64,000 nt of DNA, from NCBI GenBank assembly GCA_000014925.1, contig CP000474.1, forward strand, positions 2,604,001 through 2,668,000, read 5' to 3'. The stretch is from Paenarthrobacter aurescens TC1. GTDB lineage: Bacteria; Actinomycetota; Actinomycetes; Actinomycetales; Micrococcaceae. Of this stretch, positions 33,553-41,958 are shown piece by piece; within the stretch, counting starts at the first letter, position 1, and each line of letters opens with the position of its first letter. Under the pieces are notes generated by a model. It made no database searches. It had not been told where the DNA came from and saw only the letters and a program-made list of their open reading frames with translations. Position numbers and translations under genes: made by a program.

Positions 33553-34050
33553 CTAGCGGGAGTCTCCCACGAAGCATTTTCCGGTGGCCAGTACGGGCAA
33601 CACCGTAACCACCACTCCGCCGTCGCGGATCTGCCCCATAACGCAGCTCTCCCCCGCCAGCGCTGCAGCTTCCATGGCGTCAACCTCAAGACCAGTGGGC
33701 GTACGGCTTACTGAAACCTCTACATTGGCTTCGGGGATGCCTGCTGACACCAGGGCAGCACGCAACGTTTCACGGTCGGGCTTGGGGTTCCCCGCGGCCA
33801 AGGTTTTCAGCGTTGACTCCACCGCTGACGTGGTCGCCACGACAGTAGGATCAGCGGGGGCGGTCGCTTGCGGAATGGTGGAGTCTTCCGGGCTGGTGGA
33901 CGGTGACGCGGGCTGACCGGAGGATGACGTGGCCGGTGGTGTGCAGGCCGTCATCGTCAACGCGGCCGCGATGATCAGCGAGAGTCCGGCGACGCGGACT
34001 TTCCATGCGTCTGCTGCCCTGCTGTTTGCCTGTGCGGTTCGCCTGCTCAT
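33553..34050 (-). CDS. Small secreted lipoprotein of unknown function
   Basis: 165 aa from ATG 34050 (MSRRTAQANSRAADAW). A basic N-region, hydrophobic core VAGLSLIIAAALTM and lipobox-like TMTAC form a type II signal peptide; the mature N-terminus is a Ser/Thr/Pro linker (SSSGQPASPSTSPEDS). The C-terminal domain of about 95 residues (TLKTLAAGNPKPDRETLRAAL ... ESCVMGQIRDGGV) has two Cys that could pair (GESCVMG and GKCFVGD). The domain resembles DUF6993 of actinobacteria as I remember it; that label is tentative. It lies upstream of ettA on the same strand (55-nt gap). Confidence 0.75.
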   Translation of the reverse strand: MSRRTAQANSRAADAWKVRVAGLSLIIAAALTMTACTPPATSSSGQPASPSTSPEDSTIPQATAPADPTVVATTSAVESTLKTLAAGNPKPDRETLRAALVSAGIPEANVEVSVSRTPTGLEVDAMEAAALAGESCVMGQIRDGGVVVTVLPVLATGKCFVGDSR

Positions 34051-34183
34051 CACGTAGCCATTCTGCCATCCACAGTGGAGTGCCATTCACGTGGCGTGCT
34101 GACCGGCGTAGCGTTTCCCAGACAAGGTTCAGCGTGTTCCCAAAGGAAGATCAGCAGGCAGCACAAAAAGGTGGAGCGGCACT

Positions 34184-34870
34184 ATGAGTGGACAAATCCG
34201 GGATGCGGTCGCACAGATCACCGTCTCTTCGTCGCGTGAAAAGGTTTGGGAAGCGCTCACTGACCCTGCCCTCATCCGGCAGTACTTCCTGGGAACCAAG
34301 ATCACCACCACCTGGCGGGTGGGCGATGCGATTACGTACTCCGGCGAATACAACGGCAAGCCGTACCAGGACAAGGGCTCAATCCTTGCTTTCGAACCCC
34401 CGGAGTTGCTGAAGACCACGCATTACAGTCCGGCTTCAGGGCTTCCTGACGTTCCCGAAAACCACCACACCGTGGAGTACAGGCTGGCTGAGGAAGCCGA
34501 CGGAACAACGGTGACCATCAGGCAAGGCAACAATTCGAGCGAGAAAGAAGTGGAGCAATCCACCGCTACTTGGCGGTTGGTTCTCCAAAATCTCAAAGAA
34601 TTTCTGGATTCAGGGCCACAAGGGACATCCCCCTTGGACATTGCTCCAAGGGGGATGTTCTGTGCCCCAGGAGGGAATCGAACCCCCGACCGGCGGATTA
34701 GAAGGCCGCTGCTCTATCCCCTGAGCTACTGGGGCGCACTGGCGCCGTCACCACCATGGGTCGCTGGCGCCACAAAGAGTTTACAGTGCGATCGGCAAGC
34801 TGCTTGCCACCTTCACGGGACCCGGCTCTTCTCCTCCACAGCCGTCGCAGAGCCGGGGTTATTCACATAG
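34184..34870 (+). CDS. SRPBCC (AHSA1-like) protein with anomalous C-terminal read-through
   Basis: The N-terminal about 146 residues form a START/Bet v1-like AHSA1 domain: AQITVSSSREKVWEALTDPA, FLGTKITTTWRVGDAITYSG, FEPPELLKTTHYSP and ATWRLVLQNLKEFLDSG. Such proteins normally end just after that last helix. Here no stop occurs, and the frame continues through a hairpin and antisense through tRNA-Arg (giving APGGNRTPDRRIRRPLLYPL) to a stop at 34870, adding about 80 residues of artefact-like sequence. Either the stop codon was lost or the true end differs because of a sequencing error. GGTGGAG lies 8 nt before the ATG at 34184. The ligand is unknown. Confidence 0.78.
   Translation: MSGQIRDAVAQITVSSSREKVWEALTDPALIRQYFLGTKITTTWRVGDAITYSGEYNGKPYQDKGSILAFEPPELLKTTHYSPASGLPDVPENHHTVEYRLAEEADGTTVTIRQGNNSSEKEVEQSTATWRLVLQNLKEFLDSGPQGTSPLDIAPRGMFCAPGGNRTPDRRIRRPLLYPLSYWGALAPSPPWVAGATKSLQCDRQAACHLHGTRLFSSTAVAEPGLFT
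34625..34658. terminator. 14-bp hairpin between SRPBCC domain end and tRNA-Arg
   Basis: ACATCCCCCTTGGA (34625-34638) pairs perfectly with 34645-34658 around a 6-nt loop. It begins 4 nt after the tRNA-Arg 3' end on the minus strand, so it most likely terminates the tRNA transcript, and it may also stop the SRPBCC mRNA. There is no strong U-tract. Confidence 0.7.
34663..34735 (-). tRNA. tRNA-Arg (TCT anticodon)
   Basis: Minus-strand cloverleaf: acceptor GCCCCAG / CTGGGGC, anticodon loop CTTCTAA giving TCT, T arm CGGGG-GTTCGATT-CCCTC. Discriminator A; no encoded CCA. The lowest anticodon-stem pair is a C-U mismatch. The SRPBCC frame runs antisense through it. Confidence 0.95.
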
Positions 34871-34955
34871 GCGTAAATGACACTCCCCTCCCGGACTTCT
34901 CTGGATAAAGCTGAAAGAGCCGGACAGGCGCTTCCCTATATCCAGAAGGACCACA

Positions 34956-35507
34956 ATGAATGACATGATCACCGTCCGGGGCTTCGTAGCCTCGGAGGTC
35001 AAGAGTTCCACTACTACGCGCGGCACGTCCACCGCATCGTTCCGGCTGGGAACAACGGAGCGGCGCTACGACCGCGCCACCAACACCTGGGTGGACGGAA
35101 ACACTAACTGGTACACGGTTCAGTCCTTCCGATATCTTGCCGGACACGTTGGATGCAGCGTAAAAAAGGGTCAGCGGGTCCTCGTCGTGGGGAAGCTTCG
35201 GTTGCGGCAATGGGAACATGAAGGCCGCGTCTATCACGTTGCCGAAATCGACGCCGAATCAGTGGGGCATGACCTCATGTGGGGTTCTGCAAACTTCACC
35301 CGAATGAGCGGCACCGCAGCCCCCGCCGATGCACCGTCAGTGGAGACACCCGGTACCCCCGACCGCAGCAACGAGTGGGACTCCGATGACCACGAGCACG
35401 TTCCTCCGGAAGACGAGGCCATCGAAACCGACGTCGACAATCCTGATGGCAGCGGTCCTCTGCTGGTCAACAGCACAACAGGGGAACTGGTGGGTGCCGG
35501 CGTTTGA
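34956..35507 (+). CDS. ssb: Single-stranded DNA-binding protein (paralogue-type)
   Basis: 183 aa with an N-terminal OB-fold: ITVRGFVASEVKSST, ASFRLGTTERRYDRATNTW, NWYTVQSFRYLAGHVGCSV, KKGQRVLVVGKLRLRQWEH. The C-terminal half is acidic and disordered (DSDDHEHVPPEDEAIETDVD) but lacks the DDDIPF-type tip used by replicative SSB to recruit partners; it ends STTGELVGAGV. I therefore take it for a secondary SSB rather than the replicative one, which usually lies with rpsF and rplI. AAGGA is 6 nt before the ATG at 34956; an ATG at 34965 is also in frame. GNAT follows after 63 nt. Confidence 0.88.
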   Translation: MNDMITVRGFVASEVKSSTTTRGTSTASFRLGTTERRYDRATNTWVDGNTNWYTVQSFRYLAGHVGCSVKKGQRVLVVGKLRLRQWEHEGRVYHVAEIDAESVGHDLMWGSANFTRMSGTAAPADAPSVETPGTPDRSNEWDSDDHEHVPPEDEAIETDVDNPDGSGPLLVNSTTGELVGAGV

Positions 35508-35570
35508 CCGTCACACCAGGTATCACGAGTCTGCGGGACTAGCCCCGCGGCTCAGACCTATTCTGGGACC

Positions 35571-36194
35571 ATGGCACACAACCCTGCTGCTTCGAGAATC
35601 GAGACAACTCCTGCTACGTGGGCGGCTGTTGAAGAATTGTTCGGAACCAAGGGCGAACCCTCCCGGTGCTGGTGCCGGTGGTTCGCCCTGACCGGAAAAG
35701 AGTGGGCCAGCACGTCGCCAGGTGATCGGCGGGAATTGTTGAAATCAGCGTTCCAGTCCGGTCCGGCGCCGGGCGTCATGGCGTTCCGGGATGACCGTCC
35801 GGTCGGCTGGTGCGCAGTGGAATCGCGAGCGAATTATCCGCGTCTGAAGCGATCCCAGGTACTCAGGGCAGCGGCAGATCCGGTCATAACGGACCGGCTC
35901 GATCTGTGGGCGGTCAGTTGCTTCGTCGTCGCACCGAACCACAGGCGCACGGGCGTGTCCTCCGTGCTGCTCGCTGCGGCGGTGGAACATGCGTTCAACA
36001 ACGGTGCAGACATCATTGAGGCTTATCCGGTGGACACGGCTCAAAGGACCAAAGCGGCGGCTTCGGACCTGTTTCACGGCTCACTTTCCCTTTTCACGGC
36101 TGCGGGCTTCAGCCCAGTGTCCGAGTCAGTTCCGGGCCGACCCGTGGTGCGGCTGGAAAAGGTCGTGCCTAACAAAGGCGGAGCGGCCCGATAA
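35571..36194 (+). CDS. GNAT family N-acetyltransferase
   Basis: 207 aa. Acetyl-CoA-binding motif A is visible as VVAPNHRRTGVSSVLLAAAVEHA (about 120-142), preceded by LDLWAVSCF (motif D/strand 4) and followed by GADIIEAYPVD. The N-terminal segment with CWCRWFALTGKEW and the following AFRDDRPVGWCAVE is characteristic of a GNAT subgroup of unknown substrate, common in actinobacteria. The ATG at 35571 is the only good start. It stands between ssb (same strand) and convergent map. Confidence 0.87.
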   Translation: MAHNPAASRIETTPATWAAVEELFGTKGEPSRCWCRWFALTGKEWASTSPGDRRELLKSAFQSGPAPGVMAFRDDRPVGWCAVESRANYPRLKRSQVLRAAADPVITDRLDLWAVSCFVVAPNHRRTGVSSVLLAAAVEHAFNNGADIIEAYPVDTAQRTKAAASDLFHGSLSLFTAAGFSPVSESVPGRPVVRLEKVVPNKGGAAR

Positions 36195-36209
36195 GCGGGG
36201 AAACCCCGG

Positions 36210-36977
36210 CTACGGCAGTGTCAGGATCATCGGCCCCTCGGCCGTGATGGCAACAGTGTGTTCGCTATGGGCGGCGCGTCTCCCGTTTGCCGAACGAAGA
36301 GTCCATTCGTCCTCATCGTGGTAGTAATCGTCCTTGCCGCCCAGGATCAACATGGGCTCAATGGCAATAACCAGGCCTTCTTCGAGCTTCATGCCCCGGC
36401 CGGGCCGTCCGAGGTTGGGGACGGGAGGTTCGGCATGCATTGTCCGGCCTATGCCATGCCCGCCATGATCAGCCAACAGCCCGTATCCGGCACGTTTCGC
36501 TTCTCCACCGATCGCATAGGCAAGGTCGCCCATTTTGCTGCCTACCCGGGCTGCGTCGATACCGCGCGCCAGTGCGGCCTCTGTCGCTTCCACCAGCTCG
36601 TGATCCTCCGGCTTTCCCGTCCCTACGACGAAGCTGACCGCCGCATCGCCGCACCAGCCTTCCAGGAAGGCGCCGCAGTCAACACTGAGCAGATCGCCGT
36701 CCTCGAGTACGTATCCGTTCGGGATCCCGTGGACCACGGCGTCGTTAACGCTGGTACAGATCACACCGGGGAACGGCACCGCCGCCCAACGTGGGTGGTA
36801 GTCAAGGAAGGCTGGCTTTGCGCCGGCATCGGAGATTACGGCGGCGGCGACGTCGTCGAGCGCTTTCAATGAGACACCCACTTCAGCTTGCTCCCGCACG
36901 GCGGACAGGGCATTGGCCACCACGCGACCGGCCTCGCGCATCATCGCGATTTGGTCCGGTGATTTCAGCATTGACAT
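36210..36977 (-). CDS. map: Methionine aminopeptidase type I
   Basis: Removes N-terminal Met from nascent proteins. The 255-aa protein has the pita-bread fold residues: H in DAVVHGIPNGYV, metal ligands D in LLSVDCGAFLEGW and D in WCGDAAVSF, H in HGGHGIGRTMH, E in AIEPMLIL and E in SEHTVAI. GGAGGAA lies 6 nt before the ATG at 36977. No adjacent infA/rpm genes are seen, so this is not the ribosomal-operon copy; actinobacteria often have two. It works after peptide deformylase, encoded here at 40.6 kb. Confidence 0.96.
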   Translation of the reverse strand: MSMLKSPDQIAMMREAGRVVANALSAVREQAEVGVSLKALDDVAAAVISDAGAKPAFLDYHPRWAAVPFPGVICTSVNDAVVHGIPNGYVLEDGDLLSVDCGAFLEGWCGDAAVSFVVGTGKPEDHELVEATEAALARGIDAARVGSKMGDLAYAIGGEAKRAGYGLLADHGGHGIGRTMHAEPPVPNLGRPGRGMKLEEGLVIAIEPMLILGGKDDYYHDEDEWTLRSANGRRAAHSEHTVAITAEGPMILTLP

Positions 36978-37141
36978 CGAGATTCCTCCGTTGTTGCCGA
37001 CATGAGTGCAGGGATTAATTGACCGTGCAGGGACCTCTGTTTGAATACGCCCACTCTACGGCGGCCGTACAGCAGGAGCGAGGGCCACAATGCAGTACTC
37101 GTCCAAAGGATTCCGCCCCTCCTCCGTCCTAGAGTTGTGAC

Positions 37142-37828
37142 ATGACCATCAACGACCTCGTGCAGTCGATCCGATCAACGCTCCGCTCGGCCGGTGATGC
37201 CGAACGTGGGCTCGGAGCCCAGGCTTATTTAAAATCTGATATGCCTTCTTGGGGTGTCCGGGTCCCGGAGGTACGCAGAATAGTAAAGGAAGCCGCGAAG
37301 CAGTTTCCGGTGAAGACGCCGGCTGAGCTGCAGGAGGCCGTCCTCGAGCTGTGGCGCAATGCGGAGGCCCGTGAAGAGCGGTACGCAGCCATCGACCTGA
37401 CGGGCCTGCGCATGGTCAAGGAAGACCTGCAGATGCTGCCCATATACGAGGAAATCATCCGCACGGGTGCATGGTGGGACCTCGTGGACGGGGTCTCACA
37501 TCGGATTTGCGCTCTCCTGCTTTCCCACAGAGTCACCATGACCCCGATACTGCTGCAGTGGTCCCGGGACGACGACATGTGGATCCGACGGGCGGCCATC
37601 ACTGCTCAACTGGGCGCGAAGTCGAAAACTGATCCCGCCCTGTTGGCAACGATCATCTCCTGGAACCTCAGGGACAACGAGTTCTTCATCCGTAAGGCCA
37701 TCGGATGGGCGCTCCGTGAATACAGCAAAATAGATCCTGAATGGGTCAGGACATTTGCTTCCAACAACGCGACCACCATGAGTCCGTTGTCCACCCGCGA
37801 GGCATTGCGGCTGCTGCCGTCAGGCTGA
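37142..37828 (+). CDS. DNA alkylation repair protein (AlkD-like HEAT repeat)
   Basis: 228-aa all-helical HEAT-repeat protein of the AlkD family, DNA glycosylases for bulky or N3/N7-alkylated purines. Family stretches: WGVRVPEVRRIVKEAAKQF near the N-terminus, TGAWWDLVDGVSHRI (about 110-124), DDMWIRRAAITAQLG (about 142-156) and NEFFIRKAIGWALREYSKID (about 180-199), the strongly conserved C-terminal block. The W, D and R residues lining the AlkD cleft are represented (WD in WWDLVD, R in WIRRAA). The ATG at 37142 has a weak Shine-Dalgarno. It stands alone, convergent with the glycosyltransferase. Confidence 0.93.
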   Translation: MTINDLVQSIRSTLRSAGDAERGLGAQAYLKSDMPSWGVRVPEVRRIVKEAAKQFPVKTPAELQEAVLELWRNAEAREERYAAIDLTGLRMVKEDLQMLPIYEEIIRTGAWWDLVDGVSHRICALLLSHRVTMTPILLQWSRDDDMWIRRAAITAQLGAKSKTDPALLATIISWNLRDNEFFIRKAIGWALREYSKIDPEWVRTFASNNATTMSPLSTREALRLLPSG

Positions 37829-37843
37829 GCTGGAATGCAGCCG

Positions 37844-37877
37844 GCCTCCGCCTCCGGCGAGCCTCCGCCTCCGGCGA
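37844..37877. repeat. Tandem duplication of 17 bp
   Basis: GCCTCCGCCTCCGGCGA occurs twice head to tail, followed by the related ACCTCAGATAGGCGA and GCCTCAGATA. It fills the short gap between the convergent AlkD-like and mannosyltransferase genes and reaches into the last codons of the latter. Confidence 0.8.
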
Positions 37878-37895
37878 ACCTCAGATAGGCGAGCC

Positions 37896-39452
37896 TCAGA
37901 TAATGGGGCGAAGACCGGCTTCGTCCCGCACACGGAACAAGCTCTTGGTCTTCGGATCCACAAAGATCAGGTAGATGGCGAACAGGAGCCCAATGAGGGC
38001 TGCAGCGCAACGCGCCAGGATGATCGCAAGTCCCAGGTCCTCGCTTTGAAGGTAAGGGAACACGTCCAGCTGGTCTGAGATGGCGTAGACCATGAAGAAC
38101 GAGACGATGAAGTAGAGGGCCTTCACCTGCCAGTCGTTGCGGATGCCGGTCACGGCGAAAAGCGGTATCAGCCACACCACGTACCAGGACTGAATCATGG
38201 GGGCCAGTAGGACGATCGCCGCAAAGGCCAGGGTAAGGCGGCGCATCAGGCGATCGTAGTCGCCCCGAAAAATCAGCCAAGCCACCGCTGCAACCATCAG
38301 TACTTTACCGGCGTCGTAAACCAACTTTGCCAAGGCCCAGCCGTCCAAGCCAAAAGCATTGAAGATCACGGCAACAACCATTCCGATGAGACCGACAGGC
38401 GCGTACCAGATCCAAACGCTTCCCGGAGCTGAGAGACCGTTGATCCACCCAAATCCGAATCCGTTGACGAGGCTCAAGGCGTAGAGGAGCCCGAAGCTCA
38501 GGGCCGCAGTCAGGAACCAGTAGAGGAATTTGCGCGGCCACGAGGCATCCTTGCCGGCCCACAGAAGTCCGATGAAGGGGAGGAATACCACCGTGATCGG
38601 CTTGACCGAAATGGAGAGCGTGACCAGCACCAGCCCCCGAATGACACGGCGGGTGGCGCAGTAGTACAGGCCCGCCAACGCCAGCCCAATCATCAAGGCG
38701 TCGTTATGGACGCTGGCAATGAAGTTCGTGAGGAAAAGCGGGTTGGCCGCCGTCAGCCATAAGGCCCTGTGAGGATTCACGCCGTGCAGTTCCGCCAGCT
38801 TCGGCACATAAATTATGCAGAGGATGACACCCGCGGCGGCAACAAGACGGAAAAGCATGATGCTGGCTTCGGGCTGTACGTTGGTCACCCAAACTACAAG
38901 CTGCTCGATCCACAGGAACAGCTGACCGTAGGGAACCGGCGCTTCAGTCCACATTTTGTCGGCGCCCAGCTGGAAGTAGTTGGGCAGGGCCGAAATCCCG
39001 TTCTCGTAAGGATTGATGCCTTCCACCATCAACCGGCCTTGGCCGATATACGCGTAAACGTCCCTGCTGAAGAGGGGAACGGTAAACATCATGGGCAGGC
39101 CCCAGGCCGCTACAGCCTGCAGCGTGGCTTTTCGGGCTTCCAATCCCCACACCCGGACCCGCTGCCCCAGCCTTAGCCAGGCACGGACGAGCAACATGCC
39201 ACCGATGGCGAGCAAAACTATGGACAGTGCGACGCCAACACCTTCAGTGCGCATCCAGATGAAAAGCGGGAGGCGACGAAGTTCGGAGACCGGAGCAAGC
39301 CAACCAACGCCCAATGAGCCGAACACCAGGAACATCGAACCAACGAAACCGGCGATCAATGGCGAACGTGCGTTATCCACCTCGCTGGCAACAGCGCCGG
39401 CTGACGGCTTTGCTGTCCCTGCCAACTGGGCGGCGGGTACTGGCACCGTCAT
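37896..39452 (-). CDS. GT-C glycosyltransferase, alpha-1,6-mannosyltransferase (MptA/MptB) type
   Basis: 518-aa multi-pass membrane glycosyltransferase using polyprenyl-phosphate mannose. About 12-13 hydrophobic segments; the first extracytoplasmic loop has the GT-C motif FSRDVYAYIGQGRLM followed by GINPYENG (about 130-150). Later stretches FIASVHNDALMIGLALAGLY and SVKPITVVFLPFIGLL are typical of MptA/MptB, which build the mannan core of lipomannan. In Micrococcaceae the matching product would be a lipomannan-like polymer (inference). The ATG at 39452 has GGATGA 6 nt upstream; a TTG at 39467 is an alternative. The 3' end runs into a tandem repeat. Confidence 0.88.
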   Translation of the reverse strand: MTVPVPAAQLAGTAKPSAGAVASEVDNARSPLIAGFVGSMFLVFGSLGVGWLAPVSELRRLPLFIWMRTEGVGVALSIVLLAIGGMLLVRAWLRLGQRVRVWGLEARKATLQAVAAWGLPMMFTVPLFSRDVYAYIGQGRLMVEGINPYENGISALPNYFQLGADKMWTEAPVPYGQLFLWIEQLVVWVTNVQPEASIMLFRLVAAAGVILCIIYVPKLAELHGVNPHRALWLTAANPLFLTNFIASVHNDALMIGLALAGLYYCATRRVIRGLVLVTLSISVKPITVVFLPFIGLLWAGKDASWPRKFLYWFLTAALSFGLLYALSLVNGFGFGWINGLSAPGSVWIWYAPVGLIGMVVAVIFNAFGLDGWALAKLVYDAGKVLMVAAVAWLIFRGDYDRLMRRLTLAFAAIVLLAPMIQSWYVVWLIPLFAVTGIRNDWQVKALYFIVSFFMVYAISDQLDVFPYLQSEDLGLAIILARCAAALIGLLFAIYLIFVDPKTKSLFRVRDEAGLRPII

Positions 39453-39598
39453 GTGGTCGTCATCCAATCGTTCACCCGCTGGTTCGGGTCAAAATTCTGC
39501 GTCATGGGGGCGTTCGGCAACAGGATGAAACGACACTGCCGCGCTCAAAAATCGTACCATCGGAGCACTTGGAAGCCACTGAGGGATAGGCTGGGCGC

Positions 39599-40234
39599 GT
39601 GCCTATTACTAATGAACGCATCGTCTGGATCGACTGCGAAATGACCGGCTTGGATCTCACGAACGACGCCTTGATAGAGGTTGCCGCGTTGGTGACGGAT
39701 TCCGAGCTCAACATTCTGGGCGACGGCGTGGACGTCGTCATCAAGCCGGACGACGCCGCGCTGGAACAAATGAACGACTTCGTGCGGGACATGCACACCC
39801 GCTCCAAACTTCTGGACGAGCTTCCCCATGGCAAGACCATGGCCGAGGCAGAAGCGCAGGTCCTTGAATACATCGAGAAGTGGGTCCCGGATCCCCGCAA
39901 GGCTCCGCTGGGCGGAAACTCCGTGGGAACAGACCGCATGTTCCTGGCCAGGGACATGCCCAACATCGTGGAGCACCTTCACTACCGTGTGATCGACGTC
40001 AGCACCATCAAAGAGCTCTCACGCCGCTGGTTCCCGCGTGCGTACTTCCAGTCCCCCGCCAAGCATGGCGGTCACCGCGCCCTGGGCGACATCAAGGATT
40101 CCATCGACGAACTCCGGTACTACCGCCAGGCTGTCTTCGTTCCGGCGCCGGGACCCGACACCGCCACGGCGCAGCGCATTTCCAAGGACATCATCGCCAC
40201 TGCGGAGGTCTTGGGATCCAGCGAAAAGGTGTGA
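39599..40234 (+). CDS. orn: Oligoribonuclease
   Basis: 3'-5' exonuclease that degrades 2-5 nt RNA fragments, including pGpG, to mononucleotides. 211 aa with the DEDDh residues: D12 and E14 in [13 protein letters not shown] in [12 protein letters not shown] and D in [17 protein letters not shown]. Start is GTG at 39599. At about 211 aa it is slightly longer than E. coli Orn (181) through its C-terminal tail. It is divergent from the mannosyltransferase and followed by tRNA-His. Confidence 0.96.
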   Translation: MPITNERIVWIDCEMTGLDLTNDALIEVAALVTDSELNILGDGVDVVIKPDDAALEQMNDFVRDMHTRSKLLDELPHGKTMAEAEAQVLEYIEKWVPDPRKAPLGGNSVGTDRMFLARDMPNIVEHLHYRVIDVSTIKELSRRWFPRAYFQSPAKHGGHRALGDIKDSIDELRYYRQAVFVPAPGPDTATAQRISKDIIATAEVLGSSEKV

Positions 40235-40365
40235 TCTGCGCCATTTTTCAAGGTTTTTTCGCTAAAACCGGCAAAAGTGGACTTTGCACCCCAAAACAGC
40301 AGGTAAGCTATTTGTCGTTGCCTTGAAGGAAAGCCGGTCAAACGGTTCAGACCAAAAAGGCACAT

Positions 40366-40442
40366 GGTGGGCTTAGCTCAGTTGGCAGAGCGCCTGGTTG
40401 TGGTCCAGGAGGTCGCGGGTTCAACCCCCGTAGCTCACCCCA
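40366..40442 (+). tRNA. tRNA-His (GTG anticodon)
   Basis: Has the extra G-1 (40366) opposite discriminator C73 (40439), unique to tRNA-His; anticodon arm CCTGG-TTGTGGT-CCAGG; T arm GCGGG-TTCAACC-CCCGT. CCA is encoded (40440-40442). Confidence 0.97.
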
Positions 40443-40471
40443 CCGAGATTGGCTCCAGAGCCGGTTTCCAC

Positions 40472-40510
40472 AAAGGCCGCACCGGTTATCCGGTGCGGCC
40501 TTTGCTTTTA
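40472..40510 (+). terminator. Terminator after tRNA-His
   Basis: A 14-bp perfect stem, AAAGGCCGCACCGG with TTAT loop, followed by GCTTTTA: a canonical intrinsic terminator. Confidence 0.92.
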
Positions 40511-40569
40511 ACCTCAAAGCGGACCAAGGCCGCTCCCGGACTACAGCGCTAGACGAAGGAAAAACTGAC

Positions 40570-41142
40570 ATGACCGTCCTGCCAGTCACTATTTGGGGCG
40601 AACCTGTTTTGCATCGCCGGGCAAGCGAAGTGGAGGTTTTCGACGACGAGCTCCGCGCCTTGATCGCAGACATGTTCGAGACCAATGACGCTGCCAACGG
40701 GGTTGGGCTCGCCGCCCCTCAGATCGGCGTGGGAAAGCGCCTCTTTGTCTACAAGTACGCCAACGACGACGACGTCCCGGAGCAGGGCGTGGTGGTCAAC
40801 CCCGTGCTGACCCTTTCCAAGGTCTCGGGCGCTCTTCCGGATCCCGACGAGCATGTTGAAGGCTGCTTGTCCTTCCCCGGCGAGTATTACCCTTTGCAAC
40901 GGGCTGAATGGACACGGGTTCAGGGTTTTGACGGCAACGGCAACGCCTTGGATTTCGAAGCGACAGGCTGGTTCGCCAGAATCCTGCAACACGAGTTCGA
41001 TCATCTGGACGGCATACTGTACGTCAACCGCCTTGTGGACCGGTACTCCAAGAAGGCGTTGAAGCAGGCCAAGAAGAACGGCTGGGGTGTTCCTGGACTG
41101 ACCTGGATGCCTGGCGTCGATCCCGATCCGTTCGGGCACTAA
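40570..41142 (+). CDS. def: Peptide deformylase
   Basis: Removes the formyl group from nascent N-formyl-Met peptides; an iron enzyme. The 190-aa protein has motif 1 GVGLAAPQIG (44-53), motif 2 EGCLSFPGEY with metal ligand C99, and motif 3 QHEFDHLDG with H141, E142 and H145. The C-terminal tail (KQAKKNGWGVPGLTWMPG) is typical of actinobacterial type I deformylases. AGGAAAAACTGAC precedes the ATG (AGGA about 11 nt away). The next gene starts 3 nt after the stop and is probably co-translated. Confidence 0.97.
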   Translation: MTVLPVTIWGEPVLHRRASEVEVFDDELRALIADMFETNDAANGVGLAAPQIGVGKRLFVYKYANDDDVPEQGVVVNPVLTLSKVSGALPDPDEHVEGCLSFPGEYYPLQRAEWTRVQGFDGNGNALDFEATGWFARILQHEFDHLDGILYVNRLVDRYSKKALKQAKKNGWGVPGLTWMPGVDPDPFGH

Positions 41143-41145
41143 GCC

Positions 41146-41958
41146 ATGGCCACCAGCCCTGACGCGGAGCTTTTCGAGCTCCTGGACATCACCGGCGAAG
41201 ATGCCGCTGAATGCGCGCACCTTTTGGAGACGCCTCCGGATGAGCCTGTTCTTCAGGCAATGGAGGCGATGCAGAAGAGGCTTGGGACCTTTCCGGTGGA
41301 CAGCATCCGGGCAGACGGTGCCGCGGAGACGGTCTGGATCGAAGCCCTGCTCCGCTTCGCACCGTCAGTTCACGCATACCACCTGGATCTCGGAATTAGT
41401 CCGGCTGTGTCGGCTGCGTCCTTGGCAGACCTGGGTTTACAGCTCCGTATCAACCGACGAGTCCACGGCCATTTTGGGCTGGACACGTGGAGCTGGCTCA
41501 CGCTGCACATGGCCGGCAATTTGTTCCGGCTTGGCCGGCTGCAGTTCCATTTGGTTCCAGCCGACGGCCAGGGTTCAGACTGGGTTCTTGGCGTCCATAT
41601 TCCCGAAGATGGAGGCCTCTCCCCCACGTTGGTGGATTCCAGCTTTGCCGAGGCGAGCTCTTTCTTCCCCCGGTATTTCCCCGACAAACCTGCCCGTAAG
41701 GCCACGTGCGATTCCTGGATGCTGGACCCGTATCTGATTGAGCGCCTGCCGGACAGCAACATTGCCTCGTTTGCCCGCCGCTTCACGCTGGACCGTTGCA
41801 CTGATGCCCCTACGGATGCCGTCTATTTCACCTTCAGGCAACGGGGACTGGACAACCTGGATAGGCTTCCGCGGGAAACCTCACTCCAGCGCGTGGTCCT
41901 GGAACGGATCGACGACGGCGGCACCTGGCAACTGGGGCACGGTCACCTGGCACTGTAG
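41146..41958 (+). CDS. Acyltransferase-domain protein (DUF5596/GNAT-like C-terminal)
   Basis: 270 aa. The central stretch LQLRINRRVHGHFGLDTWSWL followed by NLFRLGRLQFHLVP is the mark of a GNAT-like two-domain family (acyltransferase domain-containing protein), and the C-terminal part has WVLGVHIPEDGGLSP and SWMLDPYLIERLPDSNIASFARRF. Its substrate is unknown. It starts 3 nt after the def stop, so translation is coupled. The 3' end overlaps the convergent HNH gene by 16 nt. The family name is from memory and moderately sure; the coding call is secure. Confidence 0.78.
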   Translation: MATSPDAELFELLDITGEDAAECAHLLETPPDEPVLQAMEAMQKRLGTFPVDSIRADGAAETVWIEALLRFAPSVHAYHLDLGISPAVSAASLADLGLQLRINRRVHGHFGLDTWSWLTLHMAGNLFRLGRLQFHLVPADGQGSDWVLGVHIPEDGGLSPTLVDSSFAEASSFFPRYFPDKPARKATCDSWMLDPYLIERLPDSNIASFARRFTLDRCTDAPTDAVYFTFRQRGLDNLDRLPRETSLQRVVLERIDDGGTWQLGHGHLAL

